Assembly: GCA_944472135.2 (NCBI GenBank)
Contig: OX235265.1
Coordinates: forward strand, 45,481,459 to 45,545,458
Direction: 5' to 3'
DNA from: Trichobilharzia regenti
Lineage: Eukaryota; Platyhelminthes; Trematoda; Strigeidida; Schistosomatidae
DNA: 64,000 nt
The position numbers and the translations under genes were made by a program. A model generated the notes under the pieces. It was not told the origin of the DNA, ran no database searches, and saw only the letters and a program-made list of their open reading frames with translations. Positions 25,895-38,700 of this stretch are shown piece by piece (within the stretch, counting starts at the first letter, position 1; each line of letters starts with the position of its first letter).

Positions 25895-28800
25895 CAAATC
25901 CACAGAAGCAGTCAAACTTCATCGGCGTCTATACACTCTGTGCAACTACGAATTACATAATATCACCAAACCATTCTTTAATCTTTGAAATTCTGAGAGT
26001 AATGGGGATAATCAGTGAGAGATCTGAACACATTGCCGATCAAAAGCCAGGCTCTTCGTAGCCCAGTGCATGCAAGTACCAATAAGTAGCATACAGATTA
26101 TAACTAACCCCCTTCATTTCAGTCTCACTCTTACCTGATTATCGCACTAAGTAACAAGACACAGTACATTGTATCTTAGAGACAGATCACATATTCCCAG
26201 CCTTTTGTGAGTGATGACTTCCATCAAAGCGATCGATAATATGCTAACGACTATGTGTACATTTTGTGAGGTCCAGTCACTCCTTGACTTAACAACCACT
26301 CAGTGGTTCTGCACTAATGGTCTGCTCATGACCAATTTATCATATGGGGATCTAGCAAACAGAGTGAAACTCAACATAGGAAAAAGATCTCGTCGCTTCC
26401 TAAAATTTTAGTGTTTAAAAACATTGCTTATTCTCCCCCTTTATTTCTCCATTAGGTAGTAATATCCCAAACAGTAGAACAAGCGAAATAACCTACCAAG
26501 GACGAATCACCAGTTTGTGAGGCAGCGTTGCTTCCACCAGGAGAACAGTTCTCGAAGCCGTCTCTGAGAACGAGTAGCGGGGCTACATGCTAGCGTGAAG
26601 GCAGATATGTTCAGGGACTGTTCTATCAGGCTTCAGCCAACTTTCGTCAGTCATCAGTAATATAACTTGGCTGAACTATTTATATTTTCCAAATTTTCAT
26701 CAGGTTACTGATTTCAGCTTAGCTCCATTGTCTTGTAACGTATATAAATGTACTTGTGAAATTTATTTGTAATTGTAATTCACAACGAATGAATCACTGT
26801 AAACCGAAGAACAACACAGAAGACAAATGCCAAGGACGATGAAATATGATCTCCTCTAGCAGCTAGTACGATTGCGAAAATTCCCCGATTCTAGTCCTGG
26901 TCCACGTTGACTTGCGAACCTCACCGTTAACAGCATCTCATAAAACAAACAAACTACATCGTATTTTAGTCAGCGAAGCTCTAAAATTTGTCATCTTAAA
27001 AGCAGCGGGTCCGCTGGATACAGTTTATGAAGTTTTCTGTCGTGCTTGTTTATCGTTTCACTGTTTGAACCGTTCTTGCGAAGGTAACTGATATTCGCGC
27101 TCTTTATCAAGGCTTTTCTCGACGGTTGATAAGCACAAGTTATCCTCTTAGTGGTGCCAAGTTGTTTAAACTGAGTTCAACTCCAAACCCGAGATTCATG
27201 TCGGGGTCGGCTAATCTCAGTTCAGTATGTTGAACCTGAATGTGTGGATGAGCTTCTGGACTGCACAATGAATTTCGGATTTCAAATGCCCAATTTTGGT
27301 CGCCTGATTAAAAGTATGATCATCCTCAAAAGAGTTTTTCCCACTAGTCTTACAACTAGCCGATTGTGATAGTTTTGGATTTGTTGCACTATGTTTGCCA
27401 CCCACATACTTTTAAAATCACAAGAGTGATCGTCCTAACAGCGAATAGTTGGATAAGTCAGTGCGAATAGATATTTGTATACTTAACAATTTAAGGGCTC
27501 TCAATTCGAATAAGGGTGGACCATATCCACAAACGCAAAAGGAAGTATTTACAATGACTATCACTTTCTGATTTCAAGGCATTATCAGAATTAGCAATAA
27601 GATGTGGACTGCGACCAGTAGTGCCTAAAACTAAACTAGTGAAAGAGTTTACTTGTGCTTGCTTGCAAACCGGTTATATATCTTTCTTGGAAACCACGGA
27701 GTCAGTGCCCACAGTATCAATTATATAGGAGTGAGACCTACTCGAACTTATAATGAACGTTTTCATTTCGTGGAACTAGGTATTGTGGAATGCCGGAAAA
27801 CAAAATATCTGTATTAAACCCTGCAAATTGACGGAATCATGGAAATTCCGACTAGCGAAATTACTCGGGCTTCACCAGGCTGATACTATATGTCCAAGTG
27901 AACAATATTTACTGCCGCTAGCATCCTGGAAATGGCAAGTATTTCGTAAGTGAATCTTACCACACGATTTGATATCAGAGATTTATGTCTGTAGTCCATC
28001 AGATGTGGATGACATTTTCGATTTATTATTGTGAACAACTGAACTATAAAATTTCGACGGCCTCATATCAGACAGGGATTTAGTGTGAGCCGGGTATTCG
28101 CTGTTAAAATCTTTATATATGCGACACAAATCTTGAGCAGTTGGACATGAGCGTGAAGGAATTCGAACCAGCTTCTTCTCTGGCTTTGTAATGTTAATTC
28201 AATCAGACCATCACGTAGTTAAGTATGAAGCTGATCACGAAGAAGCTAACATTTGAAGTACAAGCTCCTCCTCATGTAAACTGATTTGACAGGGCAGTTA
28301 AGAAGAGAGGCATCTCCACCTGGTGGTTTCAAACTTTATGCTATACACGTCACATTTGTGCTCTAGTTGGGCAAACCATGACTCTATGTCCTGTCAACAA
28401 GCCTCAGGTAATCTAACTTTGAGAGTTATTAAAGAATGTACCTCTGCAGAGGCGTAGTTTCCAGAAGTAGTTCTCTTGTTTGAAAAATAAAACATCGGCG
28501 GATAGAATATTTAGAGTAAAAACTATATGTGAGCGAAATAATATGAGGGAAAACATGCAAAAACACAAAAGCATACATACAGTTGACTGTAATAATATAG
28601 AAGTTACCGAGTGGCTTTATTGCATATCCCTGCTAATTGTAGCGTTTATGTCCGTTGCTATGTTCGTTTAGTAACAAGTTATGTTTTTATATGCTTTTTA
28701 AATGACATTTCGCACCAAAAACATTTCTGACTCAAAATATCAACGGCATAACGTACTTTAACTGCGTTAGATTTGCTGCACTTGTATCGGGAAATGTCGC

Positions 28801-29024
28801 TTGATACTGATATCTGTACAATGTGATGGACTGAATAAGACAGGAGGTTCAAAATTTAAATGTGTATCTTTGAAATTTCATGGAATCATACTAGTATCTT
28901 TGGCCAATTTTTTGAGACGATATTGTCGTAGTTGGTTTCGTAGTCGTAGGTATTCGCAGCTGATTATCAGTATTGTTTGAAGTTTTCATGTGCTCATAAG
29001 AGTCAGCATAACATTTAAAAACAA
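25895..29024. other. intergenic, no gene seen
   Basis: AT-rich sequence between a SINE and the plus BEL copy. Short open frames only, none with recognisable domains. Confidence 0.5.
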
Positions 29025-29382
29025 TGTAAATGTAGTTGAAGATTGAACGATCAATTCATGGTTGTTTGCTCAAAACCAACTTCCCCAATTTTCGCGGAGG
29101 CATCAATACGACAGTCATCGTCTCATCGGTCGCTGTTCAGAAGGAAGTCAGTAATAAACCGTCAGAAGTAATATTGTGATTTATTATTGTAATATTTGTT
29201 CACAGACCTTAGTAGAAATATTTTTTATATGTTGGTGTTACAATAAAGAATTCTCAAGCGGCCAATCGGTGTTTTGGTTTTTTCGTCCGTTATTACAAAG
29301 CGTTTCTCAAAACTTCAAGGAACAGCGTGAGCCCGAGCGTAGCAAGAGCTGGGCAATAACGGTTTACGAGACGTGGCTGACA
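29025..29382 (+). repeat. BEL 5' LTR of the plus copy
   Basis: TGTAAATGTAG...GTGGCTGACA, 358 bp. Contains AATAAA at 29242-29247 followed by a T-rich region, a likely poly(A) signal. First bases differ from the 3' LTR (TGTCAATGTAG). Confidence 0.9.
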
Positions 29383-29527
29383 ATTTCTGACAGTTGAAAC
29401 AGGTTCTGGTGGATTCAGACAGTTGGCGAAAGTTTGGATAGTTACCGTTCATCTTTCCTGGTGCCGGTCATGTCCTATTTGAACAAGCAATATCTGGAAC
29501 ATTTTTGGAATTGGGTCAAGTTCAACA

Positions 29528-31488
29528 ATGCCTGGGTCAAAGAAGGGACAGAGTGTCTTGGATGCAAACAGGAAAGTAAGTCATGTTGACTTGTCTCTCA
29601 CTTGTAACGATGTGTCTGATGTTAAGCATGACATGGTTGATGTTACTGTTTCGCCGTTCAGGGATAATAGGAACATCAAACTCCCTAAATTTGAACCACG
29701 GTGTTTCGATGGAAACCCAGCTGATTATTTACAATTTGTAAAGGAGTTTGAGATCATGCTGAGTAGTTTTCTATTGAGTGATGAAATGAAGTTGATGTAT
29801 TTGATGAGGTATTGCACTGGAGATGCATCAAGAGCTATACAGTGCTGTAAGCACATGCCCCCTAATGAGGGATACGCTGAGGCTATGATCATATTACGTC
29901 AAAGGTTTGGAAGACCTTCAATGATTGTAAGGAACGTATACGAAGCTGTCAAAGGTAACGGTAGTCAACTTCAAGATGACTACAAGGTACTCACTGAGTT
30001 TTGAATAATTTGCTGATTTACAAGAATGCATTGATTTCGATGAATTGCATGAGTGACCTCAACTCGAGTTTTATACTAGAAGTAATAGCAAGACTCCTAC
30101 CTACTCGACTGCAAAGGAAGTGGGTGAAGATAAGCTCCCGTATGGAGGATGAGGGTATCGAGCCAAAGTTTGATGATATCCTGAAACTAGTAAAAGATAG
30201 TGTCAATCAATCTATGAGCAAGTTTGCCAGTATATTGAATCTCACCCCTGAAATAGAGCAGTCTGAGGGCAAAACGCAATCATTGATGACGAATAGGCCT
30301 CAGAGAGGTGGATATCGAGAAGGCTCCATGATGTCTAGTAATGCATATAGATCTAGTGAGTGTAACAGGTTTCGTAGTACATCCTCAACAGATAAGTTGC
30401 AAGCTGCAAGACAAACACGGTTGTGTTTTACACGTTTGCAAGAGGTGCATACAAAGGTGAACTGTGAACCAGTGAGCAAGTTCAGTGATAAGCTCAATGT
30501 AAACTCCAGGCCTGACTCCGAATTGTGTGACGATAACGGTGTGTTGAAGAAGTCTGTAGTTGCAACTAGTAAGCCATTGTTGAATAGAGTGTCACAGAAT
30601 AGAGTTGCTGCTTCAGAGTGCAGTTCTGACTCTACAAGTTTACAAGATGTTACTAGTCAGAGTGAAGGTATAAAATCTTTAGGGATTTGTGAGGAAGAAC
30701 CCAAATCCTCCACTGATGTTATTAAAGAGTTTGAAAATGATGAAGTCGACCAGATAGATGATGGTAAATTGAATATTTGTGATGATGATCATGATAGTGC
30801 ACATTTGTCTTTGATCGATCATGATGAGATGATAGATATGCCTACTACTGCTGAGTTGAACAAAGGTCCTATACAACTTGAAGGTGAAGTAGAATTAAAG
30901 GCAGTTGCAGCAGACATGTATACTTGTCAGACCGTCAGTTTAATTTATCAGCATGTAGCCCACCTATCATCAGATGCTAGTGCTAAACCTGAGCTGATAG
31001 TAAAAGACACCAGTGGTAGTAATCTTGCAGTTAGAGAATTTTCTGAAAGCCGAACAAGAACAGCTTCTGATCCACCGCTAAGTTCATCAACTGGTATCAA
31101 TCAGTCGTCGTTGGTGTTGTCATCCACAATGAAACAGACGCCCATCAACTCAAGTATCTTGTGCAATGACTTTGATAGTATTGGTGCATTTGAAAAGACG
31201 AAAGATATTGCTCAGTTTAGTGAGGATAAGTCAAGTGTAAACGAGAGAGTAATTGTTAAATTGACTTGCATGAATAAAGGCATTTCTAGTTTCAAGTTAC
31301 TATTTGAATGCTATTATCTTTGGTGTAAATTACTCTGTTTCTACGCTTGGTTGACCAGATACTTCGTGTGTTTATTTGTCATCTATATTCTTCGATACAA
31401 TGACATGAGCGTGTTACCGTTCAGATTGGAGAATATATATGATGAAAGGGGGTCAGCAAATGAACTCTCCGAAGATTTTCCAACCTAG
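29528..31488 (+). pseudogene. BEL/Pao gag-like gene (DUF1759 type), one frameshift
   Basis: The first frame, 29528-30004, starts MPGSKKGQSVLDANRKVS and carries the DUF1759 core: KLPKFEPRCFDGNPADYLQF, SDEMKLMYLMRYCTGDASRA, ILRQRFGRPSMIV. It ends at TGA directly after KVLTEF. The second frame, 30001-31488 (-1 relative), continues the same domain (NNLLIYKNALISM, ILEVIARLLPTRLQRKWVKI), followed by a ~350-residue Ser/Asp-rich region and a hydrophobic C-terminal stretch (YFVCLFVIYILRY). The break splits a conserved domain, so it looks like a mutation and not a gag/pol boundary. The minus copy has the identical break. No metal-binding knuckle or catalytic motif is seen. Confidence 0.82.
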
Positions 31489-32513
31489 GGCGTTCACCTG
31501 AGAAGGAATTTAGGCGTACTGCTGTAAATCCTACATTTCTTCAAAGGTTAGCGCATCAATGAGCAGTCCAATGTGCTTGGTGTGTGATTTTGTACATATG
31601 TTCATAAGTCTTCAAGTGTTCTTTGTCGTGCCAGAATCCACCATTTTGATGTGTTGATTGTACATATGTTTTTGTTAAATAATTGTGTGAGTTCCAATTA
31701 TTGTAATTATTGACTTATCTTCTTTGTGTCGGGACATTCCACAAATTACAATCGTCAACCTGTGAAGGGTTGTAGGCGTACTGGTGTAAGTCCTGCAATT
31801 CTTCAAAGGAATTAAATCAAGACATGAACTGTGAGTTTGTGTGTACTATTTGTATATACGTGTGGTGTGTCATATCAATTGGTGTTTTTGGATTCATTGT
31901 GTTTACTCGTTGTTTTCGTACCTTGTTTTATTGCATAATTTTGTTAAAGTTTTCGTCGTGATTACTCCTGAAGTTGTTTCGAGTCTTCTACATCCGTGAA
32001 TGAATTGATTGATGTTAAGGGCAGCAGATGGGTCGTATACGCCGGGGAGGCTAGGCTATTGCTGAGAATGAAATGCACACGGAGATAATGATTAGCTGTG
32101 GTCTCACACGCCGGGGAGAAAGAGTGTAAACGACTGAGGCTCGCATACGTCATCGTTACTAGAATTGAGGTAGAATGAGTGACAAGCGATTTCAGTGGTA
32201 ATTGGTAGTGAGTAGATAAGAGGATATGCGTAGAGTATCGTGAGGTGCTGCTATGGTCACGTTGCATTCTGCAAGAGTCATTCTAGCAAGTGGAGATTGT
32301 GTTGCAAGATGTCAAGAGGATGCCTTTAACTGGAAGGCGCAGGTCGTCATCGATGTGTGAGATTGTGCTGTGGGTATGCTTGTGGTGTGTTGGCTTTTCT
32401 GTTTGTTTACCATTTCAGCTCTGTCCGAGTGACCCAGGTTCTCGCAATGGCATCCAAGTCAACGTGTATTGGTCGTGAAGAAAAAAGGGATGGATCCGTA
32501 TTTTCCCGGGGAG
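31489..32513 (+). other. BEL element 3' non-coding region with tandem units
   Basis: Holds two ~190-bp repeat units (each with GTAGGCGTACTG or TTAGGCGTACTG and a TTCTTCAAAGG end) and the tail shared with the minus copy. A 62-codon frame (32290-32478) and an antisense 101-codon frame (32267-31962) are open in both copies, but the DNA is simply duplicated, so openness is weak evidence for coding. Confidence 0.6.
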
Positions 32514-32871
32514 TGTCAATGTAGTATAAGATTGAACGATCAATTCATGGTTGTTTGCTCAAAACCAACTTCCCCAATTTTCGCGGAGGCATCAATACGA
32601 CAGTCATCGTCTCATCGGTCGCTGTTCAGAAGGAAGTCAGCAATAAACCGTCAGAAGTAATATTGTGATTTATTATTGTAATATTTGTTCGCAGACCTTA
32701 GTAGAAATATTTTTTATATGTTGATGTTACAATAAAGAATTTTCAAGCGGCCAATCGGTGTTTTGGTTTTTTCGTCCGTTATTACAAAGCGTTTCTCAAA
32801 ACTTCAAGGAACAGCGTGAGCTCGAGCGTAGCAAGAGCTGGGCATTAACGGTTTTCGAGACTTGGCTGACA
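32514..32871 (+). repeat. BEL 3' LTR of the plus copy
   Basis: TGTCAATGTAG...CTTGGCTGACA, 358 bp, same length as the 5' LTR and about 97% identical by eye. Confidence 0.9.
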
Positions 32872-35284
32872 TTTACACTTATTTTACAGTAACTGATTAG
32901 TGATAATCACTGAGATGCGATCAAAACACCACATTTATATGCAGACGCATGCACGCATTCGATATCAACCATATTCTTTTGACCATGCAACAGAAATAGG
33001 TACTGCACTAAAGCTGATAGGTAAATTTACGATCGAGTACAGGTTTCTCCTAAGCTGCAAATAAATTCATGGAAAATCAATCGTCGGAATGTACGCGAAG
33101 CTTTCTTTGTTTGTCAAATAACCAATGTAAGAACCATATATATGCGTCCCGCCACGGTAAGCGCTCAGGAACAATATCGAACAACAATTTTCATGCACAT
33201 CCATCCAACAAGAGCAAAATGAGCACCAGAATCACGTCAACTGCGTTTCCCTGAACGACTAACCCAACCCGAATCAACTTAACCGCGCAAATACCGTCAA
33301 GGTAAAGCTAGAGGGGCCACTTTAAATAGGGCATATGCCCTATAATCGCCCGAAGTTGCCTAGGGACAAAAGGTCATGCAGGTTTAGAAGCCGACTTTTC
33401 TTTAGAAACAGTTACCCAAATTATACACCGGAAGTCCATTCTATTGCAGAAAACCTATTTTTAATGCCTATTTTTAAAAAACGACAGTGTGTTGGTGAAG
33501 CCGGAAACCTGGTCTAACATACGGAAAGGCGTTCATCATTCAGGAGATAAAAAAGTCTTGCAAGTCATAGAAAATATATGTTTCCTACTTTGCTACTCGT
33601 CTTGCCCATCTGAAATGCTCTACCACTAACCATATCTGAAGTAGAGATCCTACAAGACTTTTGACGGAGAACTCTCATGAGAATCGATGGATGCTGCTAG
33701 TCATACGAAATTGGAAAGGTAAGAATGATAGCTATCTAATCATTAAGAGAAATCATTCTCTACCACAGAGTCAGTCTGCATCCATGAAATCTTTTGCAAT
33801 ACAAGAAGCAGAAACTGTGATGTAGCTGAGAACGGTCTGGTACGGGAGATATGGAGGAAAAGGTGGGTATAGAGATGAATTCGCGAACGATTATATCACT
33901 GCACTTCTCCAAAGGTTAAGCAAACAGCCTTAGCTAATCCTCATAGATATGCTATATATATTCATGATTTTAATTTCGTGGAGAAAGACGCTAAAATTTT
34001 ATTCCATTTTAGATAAGTTTACTCAGCATAATACAGAGTTACTCAGCGCAAATAAATTTGCAGCCTTGGTAGGTCATAAGATGAGGTTGACAGGAAAACA
34101 GAAGAATAACACCGCTCTGTGATTTTTAAGTCTCTAGAAACAAAGGAAGTCAGAATTACGGTTCGAATGCCCGAGGCGCCCGAAGATGCTTTCGCCCTAC
34201 CTTAAGGGTTAGAGTTTGAAGCTTTACACGCTTCTAGCTACGTCGCATCTGCATAAATTGTTGGAAACATGCCATTACACACGTTACATATTTTTGGGGA
34301 AATCAGCCTTTCATACCTAGACCAGAAATATTTAGATACTTCAGGGACGTCATGGTCTTTTTAACCCATCATACATGGCATCAGTGATTTTATACAGACT
34401 GTCAATCATGGTGGAAGTTGAGTGGACGTCCAATGAACTTGGTTATTCAAACCAGTTTCCTGACTGTTGGAGGCAACAATCCGCGTCGTGGCTCAGACAT
34501 TTTATTTGCGGCAAATATCAGAAGTATCAACGCATATTATACTGACGTTGCTTATAGGCCTTTCAGTGCACCTACAGTAACCAACTGTGTCATGTGGTTA
34601 AACCGCTGTATAATTAACCTCATTTATTGGTTAATACTTGGTCGATCATTACATCTTCGACGCACTCTCCGATATTTTAATGCCGCTCTCTTTGCAGTTG
34701 GGTTGGTTATCATACAGATGAAATAATGTTCTGAGTTCCGGAGAGTTGTTTTTTCGCCAAGGTAAGTTTTCTTGATGCCATCGCTGACACAGGTTATTAA
34801 ATTAACTTAGGAAATAATGAAAAGTTAATGTTTTTAGACTCATTTGCGATGAGTCATTGACCCCCTAAACATTTTCTAAAATGAAGAGTATGTTAGTTCT
34901 GAGAAATCTAGCCCCTACGATGTACCCTAAAAGTGCAACCAAATTCAGAGTGGTCTGCGAGAGTAGTATTTTCTTTTTTCAAATGGAACATCTCGCTATT
35001 TCATGTCAAGAGACCACATTTTTCTTTTGACGGATATAGGTATTACGCATACTACTTTAACAAGGGTTAGTACAATATTTTTGCACATAAACAGCTATAT
35101 AAACTGTGAAAACTAGCCTGTAGAGTGTGAAGAATGATGAATGATAGCCTAAAGATGAAGATGTATAGGAGGACTGTTCATTTCAAGGGGTTATGGCTTG
35201 CTGCCCGACTCATCCAATGTGGTAATATATGGGCTAGTACAGTCTCTTGCTAGCCGAATAGGTAGACTAACATTACCTGCAAAT
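32872..35284. other. intergenic, no gene seen
   Basis: Open frames up to 102 codons (34418-34726) without recognisable domains. The right part may be the unrecognisable 5' portion of the Penelope remnant that follows. Confidence 0.45.
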
Positions 35285-35421
35285 GACTAAAGAAGAAGGT
35301 GCATTCTATGTACGAAAAATGATGTAGCTATAGGGTCTCCCCTTGGTACAATCTTAGCTAGATGCTTCATATTGAGTCTTTAAAACCACATCCTCTCCCT
35401 TTTATCAGTCAGATATACCTA
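35285..35421 (+). pseudogene. Penelope-like reverse transcriptase, left half (interrupted by Gypsy insertion)
   Basis: From 35321 it reads DVAIGSPLGTILARCFILSL then a stop. This is the RT motif usually written GVAMGSPLGPxLA. The reading breaks off at the 4-bp target site (CCTA, 35418-35421) of the 35.4-40 kb Gypsy element; the next RT motif resumes at 39971 on the other side. The stop and a frame offset between the halves show the gene was probably dead before the insertion. Confidence 0.75.
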
Positions 35422-35773
35422 TGTAACAACAGAAGACAAGGGCTGGCAACAGATCGTTTTATTACGAAAATCAACACGTATTTATATATATTTTATGTGC
35501 ATTAATAAGGCTTATGCAAGCAGAAAAAGGCAGTCTTCTGATTGGTTGTTTCTCGGAAGTTAAGCAGACAAACACAGTCTTATGATTGGTTGTTTTCGAT
35601 ATTTCTCGGAAAGTAGAGCCATCTATCTGCGAATCATATTTGTCCACATTTAAGTTTGCTGTGATTGGTTGTTGAAACAGCCTTGTTCATATTTTCTCAC
35701 GGCCCATATTAGTGACCTAGACATTAACGTAGATTAGTGCCAACCAATCGGCTAGCAGCCTGCTCTCACCACA
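35422..35773 (-). repeat. Gypsy 3' LTR
   Basis: TGTAACAACAG...CTCTCACCACA on the plus strand, 352 bp. The last codons of pol, including GTSVVRAGC, are encoded within it. Confidence 0.96.
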
Positions 35774-38700
35774 CTCGTCCCCCCGTCAAATAGCTTCGTG
35801 CGCAGACGTTCCGACCTTCTGGGTGCTACATCCTCTAGTTGAGGATTGTTACTGACCGGCTTGTCCCACTGTACCCATCTTTGGAGCTGACTGGCGTTAA
35901 CTCGTTTCTGTTTATCACCTCTTCGGATGGTATATACTTGACCCCGTCTTTTTGTGATTGTGTATGGTCCTTCCCACTTTGGAAGGAGTTTCCGTGAACC
36001 TAGCCCGCCTCCAACTGTATATCTCCTGTCTCTACACTTCACTTGGTCCCCGACTGCAAAGGTAATGCACTGCGTCCTTTCTTTCATCTGAGACTTCGTG
36101 ACATCACTGCGCTGCTTCCGTATTACATTCTTGACTGCCTCTTTCCTCTCTGCTTTTAATTTCGTCGTACTCCACTTTTGGTGCATGGGCCAGGTCTCAT
36201 TGTGTACCGGTAATCGTGGTTTTCTACCATACATCAGTTGGAAGGGTGACTTCTTCGTTGTTTCCTGAGTGGTAGCCCGATGTGTTAGTAAAATCAGTGG
36301 AAGCTCCGTTTCCCAGTTCCCGCCCTTCGAGGCCAGCCACTCCTTCAGTGTACGGTTGTTTCTCTCCGTTAGGCCATTCGTTTGTGGATGGTATGGGGTC
36401 GTTCTGATCCTCTTGATGCCCAGCTGTTGCAAACGGGAAGTAAACTCTTCACTCTCGAAACAGGGACCTTGGTCTGTCAGTATTGTCTTCGGTACGCCGT
36501 GGTCTGCAACAATGTGTCTAACTACTGCATCTGTCACGGTTCTTGCACGTTGGTCTGGGATTGCTACGGCGTCTACCCATCGTGTCGCGTGTTCCGTCAT
36601 CACCAAGAGGTACTGATTACCATTGGATGTCTGAGGAAATGGACCCATGACATCTACGGACCACAAGTCACCTATCGCGGTAACTGGAATCGACTGAAGT
36701 GGTGGTCGTATATACCGGTCACCTTTCATCAGCTGGCACCGTGGACATCCAAGTACGTATCTTGCTACGTCTTCTCTCATACCTGGCCAGTACATACTTT
36801 GTCTTAGGAGGTCGGTCGTTCTGGCCACGCCTGTATGCGCTAGCTGGTGACATTCTTCTATCATGTCGTGGCGCGACGATTGAGGTATGACAGCCAGCCA
36901 GCTTCCGTCGTTCTCTCGCCAGGTCAGAGTCCCGTAGGCATTCACTCTGAGTCGATCCCTCTGTCTGAGTAGTGTGGTTAGCTCCTTACTCGCCGTAGTT
37001 TGATCCACTTCTATTCCGTTGGTGATCACCTGTATTACTGTATTCAGCGTATCGTCCAACCTCTGCCTACGTGCAAGTCTTAGTGGGTCTTGTTCTACTG
37101 CATGCACTCCGTAAGCGACCTCGGGCAACTCAGACTCATCTTCTGGTCTCGATAACAAATCTGCCAAGACATTTTCACTTCCAGGAACGTGTGAGATCGT
37201 AAAATCGTACTCCTGAAGACGCAACATCCACCGTGACAACTTCCCCCGTGGGTCTCTCGCTGTCTTCAAAAATTGTAGCGGCTTATGATCAGTTTCGATG
37301 TGGAACCGCCGGCCGAGTAAATAAGGTCTCCATTTGTCGACTGCCCATACCATTGCTAAACATTCTTTCTCTATCGTTGAATACTTTCTCTCTGTGAGGG
37401 TCAAAACCCTACTGGCATACTCAACGATTCCCTCGTCCTGTCTTAGGACCGCACCTATAGCGTAGTCACTGGCATCTGTGCACACTGTGAACTGTCTTCC
37501 TGGCACAGGTAGTTTTAGCGTCATTTGTTGGTGGTCGAGCAGCTGTTTAATTCTGTCGAATGTCCTCTGCGATTCTTCCGACCAAACAAACTTTGGCTCA
37601 CCTAGTAGCCTGTATAGAGGGGCTGCTATCTCATTGAAGTTCTTCACGAAGCGACTATAAAACGCTGCTCTACCCAAGAATTGTCTCAGTTTTCTCTTTG
37701 AATTCGGGGCTGGAATCGTTTTAATCGTCAAAATTTTCTCCGGCAGTGGTTTAATCTCACCATTTCCCACTTTATGTCCCAACAGAGTAACATTCTTTTT
37801 GGCTATCTGAGACTTGGTTTTGTTGACGCGTAGTCCAAACTCTTCGATGCGTCGCAGCACGGCTTCTACATGGTTGACGTGATCGTTTTCGTTTTGACTG
37901 TATATGACGAGATCATCACCATAAACCTCCACGTTTTTCAAGTTCCTAAGTAATAGCTTCATCAGTCGTCTGAACGTAAACGGTGCACCTGCTAGTCCAA
38001 ACGGCATGCGTTTAAATCGATATTGTGTCTGACCCACGATGAAAGCCGTCTTATCTCTATCACCTTGTTTTATCGGTATCTGCCAGTATCCTGAGCGAAG
38101 ATCGAGAACCGAAAACACATTCGCACCTTGTAGGCGATCTAAAGTTTCTACCACTGTTGGCATGGCACACGGTCTTAACTCTGTCATACTGTTTAACTGT
38201 CGAAAATCAACACAGAATCTATACTTCCCATTCGCTTTTTTTACTAACAGCACTGGAGAGTTGTATGGGCTATCAGCTTCCTCAATAATATCATCTTTTA
38301 ACATCTCTTGCACTTGTCGCTCCACTTCGCCTTCCAGATGACATGGAACTCTTCGCGTTAAAAATGACCTTACTTTCGGATCACTTAACGGAATTTCATG
38401 ATTCACCTTATCGCAATAACCGTATGGGTCGCCATCTCCAGTGAACAGATGATCGTATTTATTAATTAACTCTGTCACATTGTGTACCGTCGACAGCTTA
38501 ATCGCTGCTATCTCGCTGGTCTCATACATGTTGATATGCCCGTATTTCGTGATCACCACGTTCGCTTGCGTGTCGATTATTGCACCAATCTCACGCAGAA
38601 AATCCGCTCCTAATATCGTTCGCTGTAGTTCGGGTACAACAATGAAAGGAAACGTCACCTCGCAGCCACCAACAACGACCGTACAGTTCGATCTACCCGT

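Larger units (their letters stand above)
29025..32871 (+). mobile_element. BEL/Pao-like retroelement, plus copy, gag-only
   Basis: 3847 bp bounded by two 358-bp LTRs in direct orientation that differ at roughly a dozen sites (about 3%, by eye). Contents: leader, gag-like frames 29528-31488, a two-unit tandem repeat (about 31486-31815), a tail encoding in both copies a 62-codon frame (32290-32478), and a purine run GAAGAAAAAAGGGATGG (from 32477) 20-odd bp before the 3' LTR. No pol domains. The flanking 5-mers (AACAA and TTTAC) do not match. Non-autonomous; it would need an autonomous BEL element for mobility (inference). Confidence 0.9.

Noticed and set aside
29990..30012. Programmed -1 frameshift signal between the two BEL frames
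   Set aside because: The context GAGTTTTGAATAA is not a canonical slippery heptamer and the break lies inside one conserved domain; kept only as an open question in the findings.
36269..36807. Plus-strand frames of 115 and 141 codons
   Set aside because: Antisense shadows of the Gypsy pol gene.
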